Part shown: positions 35,331 through 43,659 of the stretch, piece by piece
Layout of the letters: each line of letters begins with the position of its first letter
Numbering within the stretch: the first letter of the stretch is position 1
Source of the DNA: Stieleria sp. JC731
GTDB lineage: Bacteria; Planctomycetota; Planctomycetia; Pirellulales; Pirellulaceae
DNA: 64,000 bases
Direction: 5' to 3'
NCBI RefSeq assembly: GCF_020966635.1
Contig: NZ_JAJKFQ010000002.1
Coordinates: 682,001-746,000, forward strand
Translations under genes and position numbers: made by a program
The notes under the pieces: model-generated
Database searches by the model: none
Seen by the model: only the letters and a program-made list of their open reading frames with translations
What the model was told of the DNA's origin: nothing

Positions 35331-36893
35331 CTAACCGAAAAACTGCCATAGCACGGCAGCCATACTGAAACCGACCAGCGAGATACATGTTGAGATCACG
35401 CCCCAGGTACGCAGCGTCTGACCTTCGCTCATCTTGAAGTAGCGAGAGATCATCCAGAATCCCGAGTCGTTGACGTGTGAAAAACCGGTTGCCCCTGCCG
35501 CGATCGCGACCGCAATCAACGCAAGCTGCGGCTGAGTCATCCCGACGGTAAAGTTCCCCATCAACCCGGCGGCCGTCAGCATCGCCACCGTCGCGGACCC
35601 CTGTGCGATTCGAATCAGCGTGGCAAAAACCCAGGCGAGCAACAGGACCGATATCCCTGAATCGGCAAACATGATTTCCATCGCATCGGTGATGCCAGTC
35701 GCCGCCAAGACTCCTTTGAAAACCCCGCCAGCACCGGTGATCAAGATGATGATCCCTGCCGGCCCAAGTGCCTTCGTCGAAATCTCCAGCAAGGTTTCTC
35801 GATCGACACCGCGGCGTGTGCCCAAGAAGTACAACGCGATGGTCGTTGACAACAGCAGCGCGATGACGGGGTGCCCCAGAAACGAGATCAATTGCATCGG
35901 TAAAGGGCTGCTGGACAACAACGCCGAAAGCTGTGCGCCGCGTTCTTGACGGGTCAACCCTTCGGGCAGTCCCGACGCGTAATACTGTTCGACAATCGTG
36001 TTTGCCAAAATCATCCCAATGGGCAGACCGATCAGCGCCAGGATGAATCCGACCGAAGGCAATGCGACTTCGGATTCCTCGACAAATTCCTCTTCAGGCA
36101 TCGTGATCTCAACGCCTTTGCTGAGCCAAATGCACAGCGGAGGGCCACAGATCAATGCGGTCGGAAGCCCGACCAAGACGCCGAACAGAATCACCCAGCC
36201 CAGATTGACGCCCAAGAAGTACGCGACGGCAACCGGACCCGGTGTTGGCGGAACAAATCCATGAGTAACCGCCAACCCTGCGACCAACGGCAAACCGAAA
36301 TGCAAGAACGGTCGTTTGGTATCACGCGCCAAGGCGTACAGCAGCGGCGCCAAAATCACTAGGGCGACATCCAAGAAGACCGGCACCGAAATGATGAATC
36401 CGGTCAGCAACATCGCCCAAGGCGCGTGCTTGGCGCCGAACTTACGGACCAAAAAGTTCGCCAGCGACTGAGTTCCACCGCTATGTTCCAGGATCGCCCC
36501 AAAGATTGCCCCGACCCCGATAATCGTGGCGATAAAACCGAGCGCCCCGCCCATGCTGCTGACGATCGTATCGGCAACTTGGGTCAGCGGGACCGCTGCC
36601 GGATTGACCAGACGACTGGTTGCCGCCACCAACACCGAAACGATTAACAGGGCCAAAAAGGCCGACAGCTTCAGCCACAAAATCAGCACCAACAACAATG
36701 CGATCCCGAGCACCAATAGCGCGATCAACGGTGTCGGCTGCAGGGGGTTTTCGGCGACATCGGCCTGAGCCAAAACGAACACGTCTGAAGCACTGGATCC
36801 GAGCAGGTCCGTCAGTCCGAACAAAGAGGCATCGATCAAGGCTGGCACCGATGGAGAAGCGTGGGTGAAAAGGTGGGCTGCGCGTAAACGCAT
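35331..36893 (-). CDS. GntP family gluconate:H+ symporter
   Basis: A 520-aa permease with ~12 membrane helices. GAIFGAILEHSGGTQSLANF, FIISVPVFLDVALVILAPLL, HGFVPPTPGPVAVAYFLGVN and the C-terminal HVNDSGFWMISRYFKMSE are hallmark GntP motifs. Substrates in the family are gluconate and related sugar acids. The start is uncertain: 36893 is chosen and 36938 is possible; the ~60 N-terminal residues before the first conserved helix are unusual for the family. No sugar-acid catabolic gene lies beside it. Confidence 0.88.
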   Translation of the reverse strand: MRLRAAHLFTHASPSVPALIDASLFGLTDLLGSSASDVFVLAQADVAENPLQPTPLIALLVLGIALLLVLILWLKLSAFLALLIVSVLVAATSRLVNPAAVPLTQVADTIVSSMGGALGFIATIIGVGAIFGAILEHSGGTQSLANFLVRKFGAKHAPWAMLLTGFIISVPVFLDVALVILAPLLYALARDTKRPFLHFGLPLVAGLAVTHGFVPPTPGPVAVAYFLGVNLGWVILFGVLVGLPTALICGPPLCIWLSKGVEITMPEEEFVEESEVALPSVGFILALIGLPIGMILANTIVEQYYASGLPEGLTRQERGAQLSALLSSSPLPMQLISFLGHPVIALLLSTTIALYFLGTRRGVDRETLLEISTKALGPAGIIILITGAGGVFKGVLAATGITDAMEIMFADSGISVLLLAWVFATLIRIAQGSATVAMLTAAGLMGNFTVGMTQPQLALIAVAIAAGATGFSHVNDSGFWMISRYFKMSEGQTLRTWGVISTCISLVGFSMAAVLWQFFG

Positions 36894-37118
36894 CGTAGGC
36901 TTGGATAGGCCGGCGGATATTCTAACGAATTTCATCAAACCATCGATTTTGGTTTGGCATCGTCAACGAAATTCGCTGCCGTCTGTCCGGTGGAAGGCCT
37001 GCGAGTCTAGGCATGGCCTTTCTTGCGGTCAAGTTTTGTGCCTTATGGGCGAACGCAGGCTTGCCGATACAATACGGACTCAACCAATCACACCTTCCAA
37101 TAGGATCCCCGGTCGACA

Positions 37119-38006
37119 ATGACATCCACGACCAAGCTTTCCGATCATTTCCAGGGCGAGGGCTGCCCGATTTCATTCGAACTGTTTCCACCCAAAACGG
37201 ACAAAGGGATGGAGCTGTTGGAACGAAATGTTGAACGATTGCAAGAATTCGGTCCGGCGTTTTTCACCTGCACTTACGGTGCTGGCGGTTCAACCCAATC
37301 GAAGACATTGGATGTGGTCGAACGAGTCCGGAAGATCACCGACCTACCCGTCGCTTCACACCTGACCTGCGTGGGATCGACGGTTGATCAGCTTTGCGAT
37401 TATCTACGCGAAGCGAAACAACGCGGAGCCGACTACATCGTCGCCCTTCGTGGCGACCCTCCCCAAGGAAGCACCGAATTCCAAGCCGTCGAAGGTGGAC
37501 TCCGCTACGCCAATGAACTGGTCGAAGTCATCCGAAGCGAATTCGATCAGCAGTTCGGCATCGCTGTAGCCGGATACCCCGAAGTTCACCAAGAAGCCGT
37601 CGACGCAAAAACCGACCTGGAAAACTTGAAGCGAAAGGTCGACGCCGGCGCCGATATCGTCGTCACCCAATTGTTTTACGACAATGATGACTTCTATCGT
37701 TTCCGCGATGATTGCGACAAAGCCGGGATCAACATCCCAGTCATCCCCGGAATCTTGCCTGTCACGAATTTCAAACAGGCCGAACGGATCGCGGGACTTT
37801 GCAAAGCTCGCATTCCGGATTCATTGACCGATGCGATGAATGCGTCCGACACCGAGGAAGGGCAATTCGAAATCGGCGTCGAGCACGCACGTCAACAGAC
37901 AATCGATCTGATGAAGAACAACGTCGCCGGAATCCACTACTACGTGCTTAACAAAAGCGATGCCGCAGAAAAGATGCTCGAAGGGCTGTCACTAGGCAAT
38001 GCTTAA
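37119..38006 (+). CDS. metF: Methylenetetrahydrofolate reductase
   Basis: A 295-aa TIM-barrel flavoprotein that reduces 5,10-methylene-THF to 5-methyl-THF for methionine synthesis. Seen: SFELFPPKTDKGMELL (catalytic Glu), FFTCTYGAGGSTQSKTLDV, HLTCVGSTVDQL, YIVALRGDPPQG, and DIVVTQLFYDNDDFYRF. Single-gene unit; no adjacent metH or metE. Confidence 0.96.
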   Translation: MTSTTKLSDHFQGEGCPISFELFPPKTDKGMELLERNVERLQEFGPAFFTCTYGAGGSTQSKTLDVVERVRKITDLPVASHLTCVGSTVDQLCDYLREAKQRGADYIVALRGDPPQGSTEFQAVEGGLRYANELVEVIRSEFDQQFGIAVAGYPEVHQEAVDAKTDLENLKRKVDAGADIVVTQLFYDNDDFYRFRDDCDKAGINIPVIPGILPVTNFKQAERIAGLCKARIPDSLTDAMNASDTEEGQFEIGVEHARQQTIDLMKNNVAGIHYYVLNKSDAAEKMLEGLSLGNA

Positions 38007-38061
38007 GCGGCCAACGCCGTAACGCTTAAAGCCGCCCTAAATCAATCTGCAAAACAGCGAA

Positions 38062-38511
38062 TCACGAGCCGCACCGGCTGACCGCTGTTTGTAGTTCTTC
38101 GATAAACCGGTCACGATCGCTTGGCGAGACCAAGTAAAATCGCGACCCGGTGGTGACCTTCACCCGACGGATCGACATCGCAGGTGCGCTAAGCCAACTG
38201 CCGCTTTTTTCGACCCCTTTGATTTGGTCAAGCGGCACACGCGTCAGCAGCAACCCACAGCGAATCGACAACGTATCCTCAGTGATCGTGTAGCGGCACG
38301 GAATCACCAAGATGCCGATCAACAGCAGGATTCCCGCACCGGTCAACAGACAAATCAGTGCCTCTTGATTCTTGCCTTGCCAAAGCGAAATGCCGGTGAT
38401 GACCGCACAGATGATCGGCCCCAGCATCAACAGAAACGCCAGCCACAAATCGACTGCCGAAGGAAAGACAACACGCTTGGGCTTGGTAGCGGTGCTTTGT
38501 GTTTCGTTCAT
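38062..38511 (-). CDS. PH-domain membrane protein
   Basis: A 149-aa protein with two N-terminal helices (residues ~20-43 and ~52-70) followed by a bacterial PH-like (bPH2) domain: CRYTITEDTLSIRCGLLLTR, VPLDQIKGVEKSGSWLSAP, and FYLVSPSDRDRFIEEL. Such YdbS-like proteins are membrane-associated and of unknown function. Its ATG shares one base with the WD40 gene stop (TGATG), so it is translated from the same mRNA. Confidence 0.82.
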   Translation of the reverse strand: MNETQSTATKPKRVVFPSAVDLWLAFLLMLGPIICAVITGISLWQGKNQEALICLLTGAGILLLIGILVIPCRYTITEDTLSIRCGLLLTRVPLDQIKGVEKSGSWLSAPAMSIRRVKVTTGSRFYLVSPSDRDRFIEELQTAVSRCGS

Positions 38512-39578
38512 CAGTCTCGTTTACCCATCGTCGTCTTGAAGTCATCACCAAGTTGAATTCGGTGCAAGGCTGCGTCGCTGCCCCCAACAACGATCGCGGA
38601 ATCGACCGTCGATGCGACAACGCAGTAGACCCAACCGTCGATGACGGGCACCGTTTCGATCACTCGCACATTGGCCGCGTCGATGATTCGAATTCCGCCA
38701 TCGACACAGCCGGCAACAAGATGCCGTCCGTCGTCGAGCCAGGCAAGACAGGTCGGTTGGGCATCCAGCCGAATGTAACGAACCATTCGGCCGATACCTG
38801 GCTGCCAAAATCGAATCGATCGATCGAGGGAAGCCGACGCGACCAGCGATGGACTTTTCCCTGCATCCGCCCCTGCATCCGAATGGCGATCGGCCAGATG
38901 CGACCGCATTGGCTTTGCAAGTGCGACGACAGGTCCGGTGTGCTGATTCAAATTTCGCTGCTGCTGACCGGTGTCACAATCCCAAACGCGGACCGAACGG
39001 TCTTCACCCGCACTGACCAGGATGTTTTCCAGCAGACAAAGCGCATGGACCGCTCGCGAATGTTGATTCATACGAACCGACACCTTGCCGTCCTGGTCAA
39101 TCAGACATTTCAAGATCTGCCGATCGAGTCCCGCCGAAACGAGGTTCGAATCGTCAAGCCAAACCAGGTCTCGAACCGAATCATGGTGCTGACGGATTCG
39201 CATCGCAGGCTTCATGCTGGGCCAATGAAATAATTCAACGGCCCCCGACTGCGAGGGCTCACCACCGCCGACAGCGAACATTGTTTGGTCCGGTGAAAAC
39301 GCCGCACAATGCAGATTGGGCGAGTCGGCCGCAACGGTTCGCCTTAAATCCAAACTGGGATAGGCGTACTGCTGCACACCGGCCTGGCCGACGGTCAACA
39401 ACGACTTGCCATCAGCAGTAAGCACCAAGTCGACGATGGGCGGTTCGACAGCACCGGCCCTTTCTGAGTTCAAGGCAATCGCGAGTACAATCGCAGCCAG
39501 CATCACGGTTCTTTGAACCCTACACCGATGCCGAATGGGAGATTGCCTTCTGTTTGCGTCATTACCCATGTGACTCAC
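38511..39578 (-). CDS. Secreted WD40 repeat protein
   Basis: A 355-aa protein with an N-terminal signal segment (RTVMLAAIVLAIALNSERAG) and a beta propeller. Clear repeats are HDSVRDLVWLDDSNLVSAGL, HSRAVHALCLLENILVSAGE with DRSVRVWDCDTG, HTGPVVALAKP, and ATCLAWLDDGRHLVAGCVDG-type blades. No catalytic domain is fused. It probably faces the periplasm. It overlaps the PH-domain gene and follows the TVP38 gene by 4 nt. Confidence 0.82.
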   Translation of the reverse strand: MSHMGNDANRRQSPIRHRCRVQRTVMLAAIVLAIALNSERAGAVEPPIVDLVLTADGKSLLTVGQAGVQQYAYPSLDLRRTVAADSPNLHCAAFSPDQTMFAVGGGEPSQSGAVELFHWPSMKPAMRIRQHHDSVRDLVWLDDSNLVSAGLDRQILKCLIDQDGKVSVRMNQHSRAVHALCLLENILVSAGEDRSVRVWDCDTGQQQRNLNQHTGPVVALAKPMRSHLADRHSDAGADAGKSPSLVASASLDRSIRFWQPGIGRMVRYIRLDAQPTCLAWLDDGRHLVAGCVDGGIRIIDAANVRVIETVPVIDGWVYCVVASTVDSAIVVGGSDAALHRIQLGDDFKTTMGKRD

Positions 39579-39582
39579 CCCA

Positions 39583-40329
39583 TCAAGAAGTGACCGGTTG
39601 CTGACGAATGGAACGGATCTGCGTCATCGCGATTCGAGGCAAAACGAGACTGACAACGATCGCGATGCCAAAAGACAAGATCGATGTTAGCCTTTGCAAA
39701 TCGTCGCTTGCCTGATTCGACAAAGCCGCATTTGCGGCGTACACGTACAATAGTTGCGGTATCGCGGCGACCAGTGCTGCCGCAAGATACGGCGTGCGTT
39801 TCGCCTTTGCCGCCCCCATCGAGTAACTGATCACCGTTGTCGGAATCGGGGTCAAGCGGATCAGCAAGTGCAGGTAAAACCCTGCGTCCCGTGCCATGTA
39901 GATTAGCACGCTTGCTAGAGGCGCGTCCGCAAGCGGACGTTCGGCATGTCCGGTATGCGCGGTGATGGGCTTCATCTTTTCAATGGGCCAACACCACCGG
40001 GCAATGTGATAGTTGACCATCGCCGCAAGGACGGCAGTCAGGATCAAAACGGCGCACGCGGTCGGGAACGGAAACAACGATCCGGCGGCCAGACTGACCA
40101 GCGTCTTGGGGACCATCATCGACATTCCGGCCATCCCCAGAACGATAAACAACGGGATTGCGACCGATCCATGTTGGCGGATGCTTTCGGCGACCGACGT
40201 GACCTCAAATCCGGCCATGAACAACGCCAGACCACAGATCAACAAGAACAACGGCAGGAGGGCGGCTGAACGACGCAATCGACAACAGGGGGATACGAAG
40301 AAGCGAACGGTCTTGCGGGATCTATTCAA
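39583..40329 (-). CDS. TVP38/TMEM64 (DedA-like) membrane protein
   Basis: A 248-aa protein with ~6 helices. MSMMVPKTLVSLAAGSLFPF and the conserved LLIRLTPIPTTVISYSMGAA belong to the VTT/SNARE-associated superfamily, whose members act in lipid translocation. The start is uncertain: TTG 40329 (LNRSRKTVRFF) is chosen because upstream codons overlap the divergent ATPase gene and look non-coding. First of a probable TVP38-WD40-PH operon. Confidence 0.75.
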   Translation of the reverse strand: MNRSRKTVRFFVSPCCRLRRSAALLPLFLLICGLALFMAGFEVTSVAESIRQHGSVAIPLFIVLGMAGMSMMVPKTLVSLAAGSLFPFPTACAVLILTAVLAAMVNYHIARWCWPIEKMKPITAHTGHAERPLADAPLASVLIYMARDAGFYLHLLIRLTPIPTTVISYSMGAAKAKRTPYLAAALVAAIPQLLYVYAANAALSNQASDDLQRLTSILSFGIAIVVSLVLPRIAMTQIRSIRQQPVTS

Positions 40330-40348
40330 GCTCGGGCATAGTAACAGT

Positions 40349-41083
40349 ATGAACCCGATCGCGAAGCAAGTTAAAGACCGTTTCACCACAGAAGACCAAT
40401 GTGGCCGAAACGTCGTTCCGAAACGCCCAGCGACACGTTGGCAGCAAGCCAACCTGTTCCGCAACCCCTTCGGGGAACTCGAACGCGAGGAACGGGCGAA
40501 GCTCGCCGTCGCAGACGTCACCCAAATCCTCGATGCCATCGCTGCGCAAGATCACGATGGCGATACCCGGTTTTGCGAACAGACGGCGTTTCAACTGCTA
40601 GGCGAATGTGGACGCGGCAAGACATCGCGTCTTTTGGCAATTCAGCACCGGTTTCCGCAATCGGTCTATGTCTACTTGGGCGAGGACCAACCCTGCCCAA
40701 CGGTCCCCTGGGGCTGGCCGCTGCTGATCGACGAAGCTCAGCGACTGCCCAGACGGGTTCGCCGCCTGATTTTCAGCAGCAAAGTGCCTTTGGTCTTGGC
40801 GACCCATCGCGACTTAACCCGCTCGCTTCGTCGCGCGGGTTACCGAGTGACGAGCGAACGAATCGGCTTGACGCTCTCGGCAGAAAAACTGAAATCAATT
40901 CTTAACCAACGAATCAATGCTTCGCGACGCGACGAAAGCAGTCAACCACCACAAGTAACCACAGCGATCGCGAACAAGCTGATCTCACGATTCGGCACTG
41001 ACGTCCGTGCGATCGAAGGCTTTCTTTATGAAGTCGTCCAACAACAGGTAGATACCGATGGCCAAATGCGATTTATCGATTGA
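40349..41083 (+). CDS. Uncharacterised P-loop ATPase
   Basis: A 244-aa protein starting at ATG 40349 (MNPIAKQVKDRFT). Walker A GECGRGKTSRLL is at residues ~91-102 and Walker B WPLLIDEAQRLPRRVRR at ~129-145. VPLVLATHRDL is a sensor-1-like strand, and a C-terminal helical part (ISRFGTDVRAIEGFLYEVV) resembles the lid of AAA+ proteins. I do not recognise a family; it is AAA/STAND-like and short. Its last 26 nt overlap the arrestin-like gene, so the two are probably coupled. Confidence 0.8.
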   Translation: MNPIAKQVKDRFTTEDQCGRNVVPKRPATRWQQANLFRNPFGELEREERAKLAVADVTQILDAIAAQDHDGDTRFCEQTAFQLLGECGRGKTSRLLAIQHRFPQSVYVYLGEDQPCPTVPWGWPLLIDEAQRLPRRVRRLIFSSKVPLVLATHRDLTRSLRRAGYRVTSERIGLTLSAEKLKSILNQRINASRRDESSQPPQVTTAIANKLISRFGTDVRAIEGFLYEVVQQQVDTDGQMRFID

Positions 41084-42482
41084 ACTGGATGAACCCGATC
41101 GCGTTTATAGGGCCGGTGAAAAAGTCACCGGATCCGTGTCGGTCGAGACCGATGACAGTGTGAAGTGCAAGGGGCTCGACGTGTCCTCGGGATGGCGAAC
41201 CCATGGACGCGGTAACGTTGCCCGGCAATCGGTTGAAAAGGTGACGCTGTTTCAAGGGCAATGGCAAGCGGGGCATCGCGAAACGTATCGGTTTGAACTG
41301 CCTGTCGCCGATTGGCCGCCGACCTATTACGGCAACTACGTCAACGTCGAGCACTTCATCGACGCGACGGTCAAGATTCCCTGGGCCTTCGACCCGAAGG
41401 CATCCGTCGATTATGTCGTTCGTCAACGTGACGCACCGATGGCGCTGAAGGACGGTTCGAAAGACGCTCCCGGGTGCTTCAGCAACGCAGTTGTTGTGGT
41501 CTTGATCTGCTCAATCATCGCCGTCTTCATCGGAGTTGCCTTAACCATCCTGGCCATTCCGAAAGTGGGTGGAATTATCGGATTGATCTTGGTACCGATT
41601 GCGTTGCTAGTCGCTTGGCGGACACTTCTACCGATGTGGCTGCTCGGAAAGGTCAAAACCGAAGTCGTCTCCAAGAATGTGACACCCGGTGAAAAGGTCC
41701 TCGTCAAAATGTCGTTTCAGCCGCGTCGTGATGTTGATGTCACGAAAATCACTGCGGTGCTTAATGGCAGCGAAGTCTGCATCAGCGGAAGCGGTAGCAA
41801 CCGAACGACACACCGTCATCAATTCTATGAGGAGACTCACCAACTGCTGTCCGAAGCCCATTTGAAAGCCGGTGACGAACAGTCTTTTGAATTCGGCATC
41901 CCGATCCCAAGCGACGCGCCGTATTCGTTCAACCTCAGCGACAACGATTTACGTTGGTCGATTGATCTTCGGTTCGACATTCCTCGCTGGCCGGACTGGA
42001 AACGGTCCTTGGATATCAACGTCTTTCCATCGAGTGATGCCGCGGAACAACCTGCCGATGATTCACACACACTTTCGGAATCATTCACGGTTGGTGAGGA
42101 AACCGATGAAACGCAAAACGAAGCGGTCGAGCAAGATGAAATCACGTTCGTCGAGACAGCGGACCACCTCTGGAAGCTGCGCAACGATCCCGACCAAGTC
42201 GACGTGTTGGTCGAAGCCGTGCTAGGGCTCACGTTTGACATGGATGTCCTTGTCGAACGTCGGCTGCTCTACAGCGGCACAGAAGATCCTCATGTCTACA
42301 AAGACGGCTATGCCGTTTGGGCGCGGCATGATGACCCGCCGTTGCCGCTGGTTTTGTACGTCCCACATGACTTGGCTGATGATTTTGAACAGACCGGCCG
42401 CAACAGCGTACCGATTCGCGGAACCATTGTCGGCTGGGACCACGACCACAAACGGCTGCAGGTGAAGGTGCTAGTTCGATAG
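41058..42482 (+). CDS. Arrestin-like membrane protein, unknown function
   Basis: A 474-aa protein. Residues ~1-125 are a beta-sandwich reminiscent of arrestin-N/Spo0M-like domains (GEKVTGSVSVETDD, WQAGHRETYRFELPVADWPP TYYGNYVNVEHFI). Two adjacent helices follow at ~145-195 (VVVVLICSIIAVFIGVALTI). A second sandwich (PGEKVLVKMSFQPRRDVDVT, ~220-330) and a C-terminal domain complete it. The sandwich-helix pair-sandwich layout puts the domains on one side of the membrane. The function is unknown; the overlap with the ATPase gene suggests a shared job. Confidence 0.75.
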   Translation: MAKCDLSIELDEPDRVYRAGEKVTGSVSVETDDSVKCKGLDVSSGWRTHGRGNVARQSVEKVTLFQGQWQAGHRETYRFELPVADWPPTYYGNYVNVEHFIDATVKIPWAFDPKASVDYVVRQRDAPMALKDGSKDAPGCFSNAVVVVLICSIIAVFIGVALTILAIPKVGGIIGLILVPIALLVAWRTLLPMWLLGKVKTEVVSKNVTPGEKVLVKMSFQPRRDVDVTKITAVLNGSEVCISGSGSNRTTHRHQFYEETHQLLSEAHLKAGDEQSFEFGIPIPSDAPYSFNLSDNDLRWSIDLRFDIPRWPDWKRSLDINVFPSSDAAEQPADDSHTLSESFTVGEETDETQNEAVEQDEITFVETADHLWKLRNDPDQVDVLVEAVLGLTFDMDVLVERRLLYSGTEDPHVYKDGYAVWARHDDPPLPLVLYVPHDLADDFEQTGRNSVPIRGTIVGWDHDHKRLQVKVLVR

Positions 42483-42755
42483 CGTTTGGACTGAGCTTTA
42501 CCGAGATCACCTGTGCGACTGACCGCTAGCCTCATGGCAGCGTTATCCGCATGACCGCCTGCCGAAAGGGTGGTCCAAAACACGCCCGCGATATCTGATC
42601 GCCATGACGCCCCTGCACGGCGACCCTGCACGGCGGTTTCGGCCCGCGGCGAAACCGACTTCCCCGTCGGCCCTAGGAAAGGATTCGGCGAACCAATAAA
42701 CTCGGGGCGTAATCGACAGAGTTTACTTCCCGACCACCGTAGCCACCGCCGACAA

Positions 42756-43574
42756 ATGCCGCGTCCACGAGTCCTCGTTCTTCGTGCCCCAGGCACCAAC
42801 TGTGATGAAGAAACCGCGTACGCTTTCGAGCGTGCGGGAGCCGAATGCGAGCGAGTTCACGTCAACCGATTGGCGGAAAATCCGGCCCTGAAAGACCGGT
42901 ACCAGATCTTGTGCGTGCCAGGTGGCTTCAGCTACGGCGACGACATCGGTGCAGGACGCATTCTGGCCACCCGGCTGCAAAACCACCTTGCTGATTTGGT
43001 TGACACCTTCGTGCATGGCAAAGGCGACCGCTTGGTCCTGGGGATCTGCAACGGCATGCAGGTGCTGATGCGTCTGGGAGTTCTAACTGAGGACGTCACA
43101 GCAGCGGGGGGCGATAAGCCAGCCACGCTGACGTGGAACAACCATGGCCGGTTCGAAGATCGCTGGGTCAATCTGGCAACCGACGCAGCCGGTGAAACGG
43201 AAAGCAAATGCGTTTTCTTGCGTGGCATCTCGCAAATGTACCTGCCCATGGCTCACGCCGAAGGAAAGTTCGTTGCCAAAAGCGACACCGTGCTGGACGA
43301 ACTGAAGAAAGCCGGTCGTTTGTGCCTGCGATACGCCCGTGATGCTCAGTCGGGCGTCGAAGACGAAATTATTGACTTTCCCGCCAACCCTAACGGGGCA
43401 GACGCCAATGTTGCAGGCGTTTGCGATCCCAGCGGCCGGGTCTTCGGTTTGATGCCACACCCCGAACGCCATATCGACGCGACGCAGCACCCTTATTGGA
43501 CTCGCCGCACCGAACAACCCGCCGTCGGCGACGGCTTGGCGATGTTCCAAAACGCCGTTAGCTGGTTCGAGTAA
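42756..43574 (+). CDS. purQ: Phosphoribosylformylglycinamidine synthase, glutaminase subunit PurQ
   Basis: A 272-aa class I glutamine amidotransferase that supplies ammonia to PurL in purine synthesis. RVLVLRAPGTNCDEETAYAF is at the start, CVPGGFSYGDDIGAGRI follows, the nucleophile Cys lies in LGICNGMQVLMRLG, and the catalytic His-Glu are in LMPHPERHID. ATG 42756 fits the family N-terminus; the open frame further upstream to 42570 is non-conserved. No purS or purL is adjacent. Confidence 0.93.
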   Translation: MPRPRVLVLRAPGTNCDEETAYAFERAGAECERVHVNRLAENPALKDRYQILCVPGGFSYGDDIGAGRILATRLQNHLADLVDTFVHGKGDRLVLGICNGMQVLMRLGVLTEDVTAAGGDKPATLTWNNHGRFEDRWVNLATDAAGETESKCVFLRGISQMYLPMAHAEGKFVAKSDTVLDELKKAGRLCLRYARDAQSGVEDEIIDFPANPNGADANVAGVCDPSGRVFGLMPHPERHIDATQHPYWTRRTEQPAVGDGLAMFQNAVSWFE

Positions 43575-43599
43575 ACCGACACTCGAACCAACGAGAAAT

Positions 43600-43632
43600 C
43601 GAAAGCCGTGCCCAATGGGGCGCGGCCTTTCG
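43600..43632. terminator. Bidirectional terminator-like hairpin
   Basis: CGAAAGCCGTGCCC (43600-43613) pairs with GGGGCGCGGCCTTTCG (from 43617) with one bulge and one G-U, around a short CAAT-containing loop. It lies 25 nt after purQ and 27 nt from the end of the convergent cytochrome gene, so it could stop both transcripts. No long T-run follows. Confidence 0.55.
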
Positions 43633-43659
43633 AAAGCCGCCGCTTGCTAATCCCGCTTG

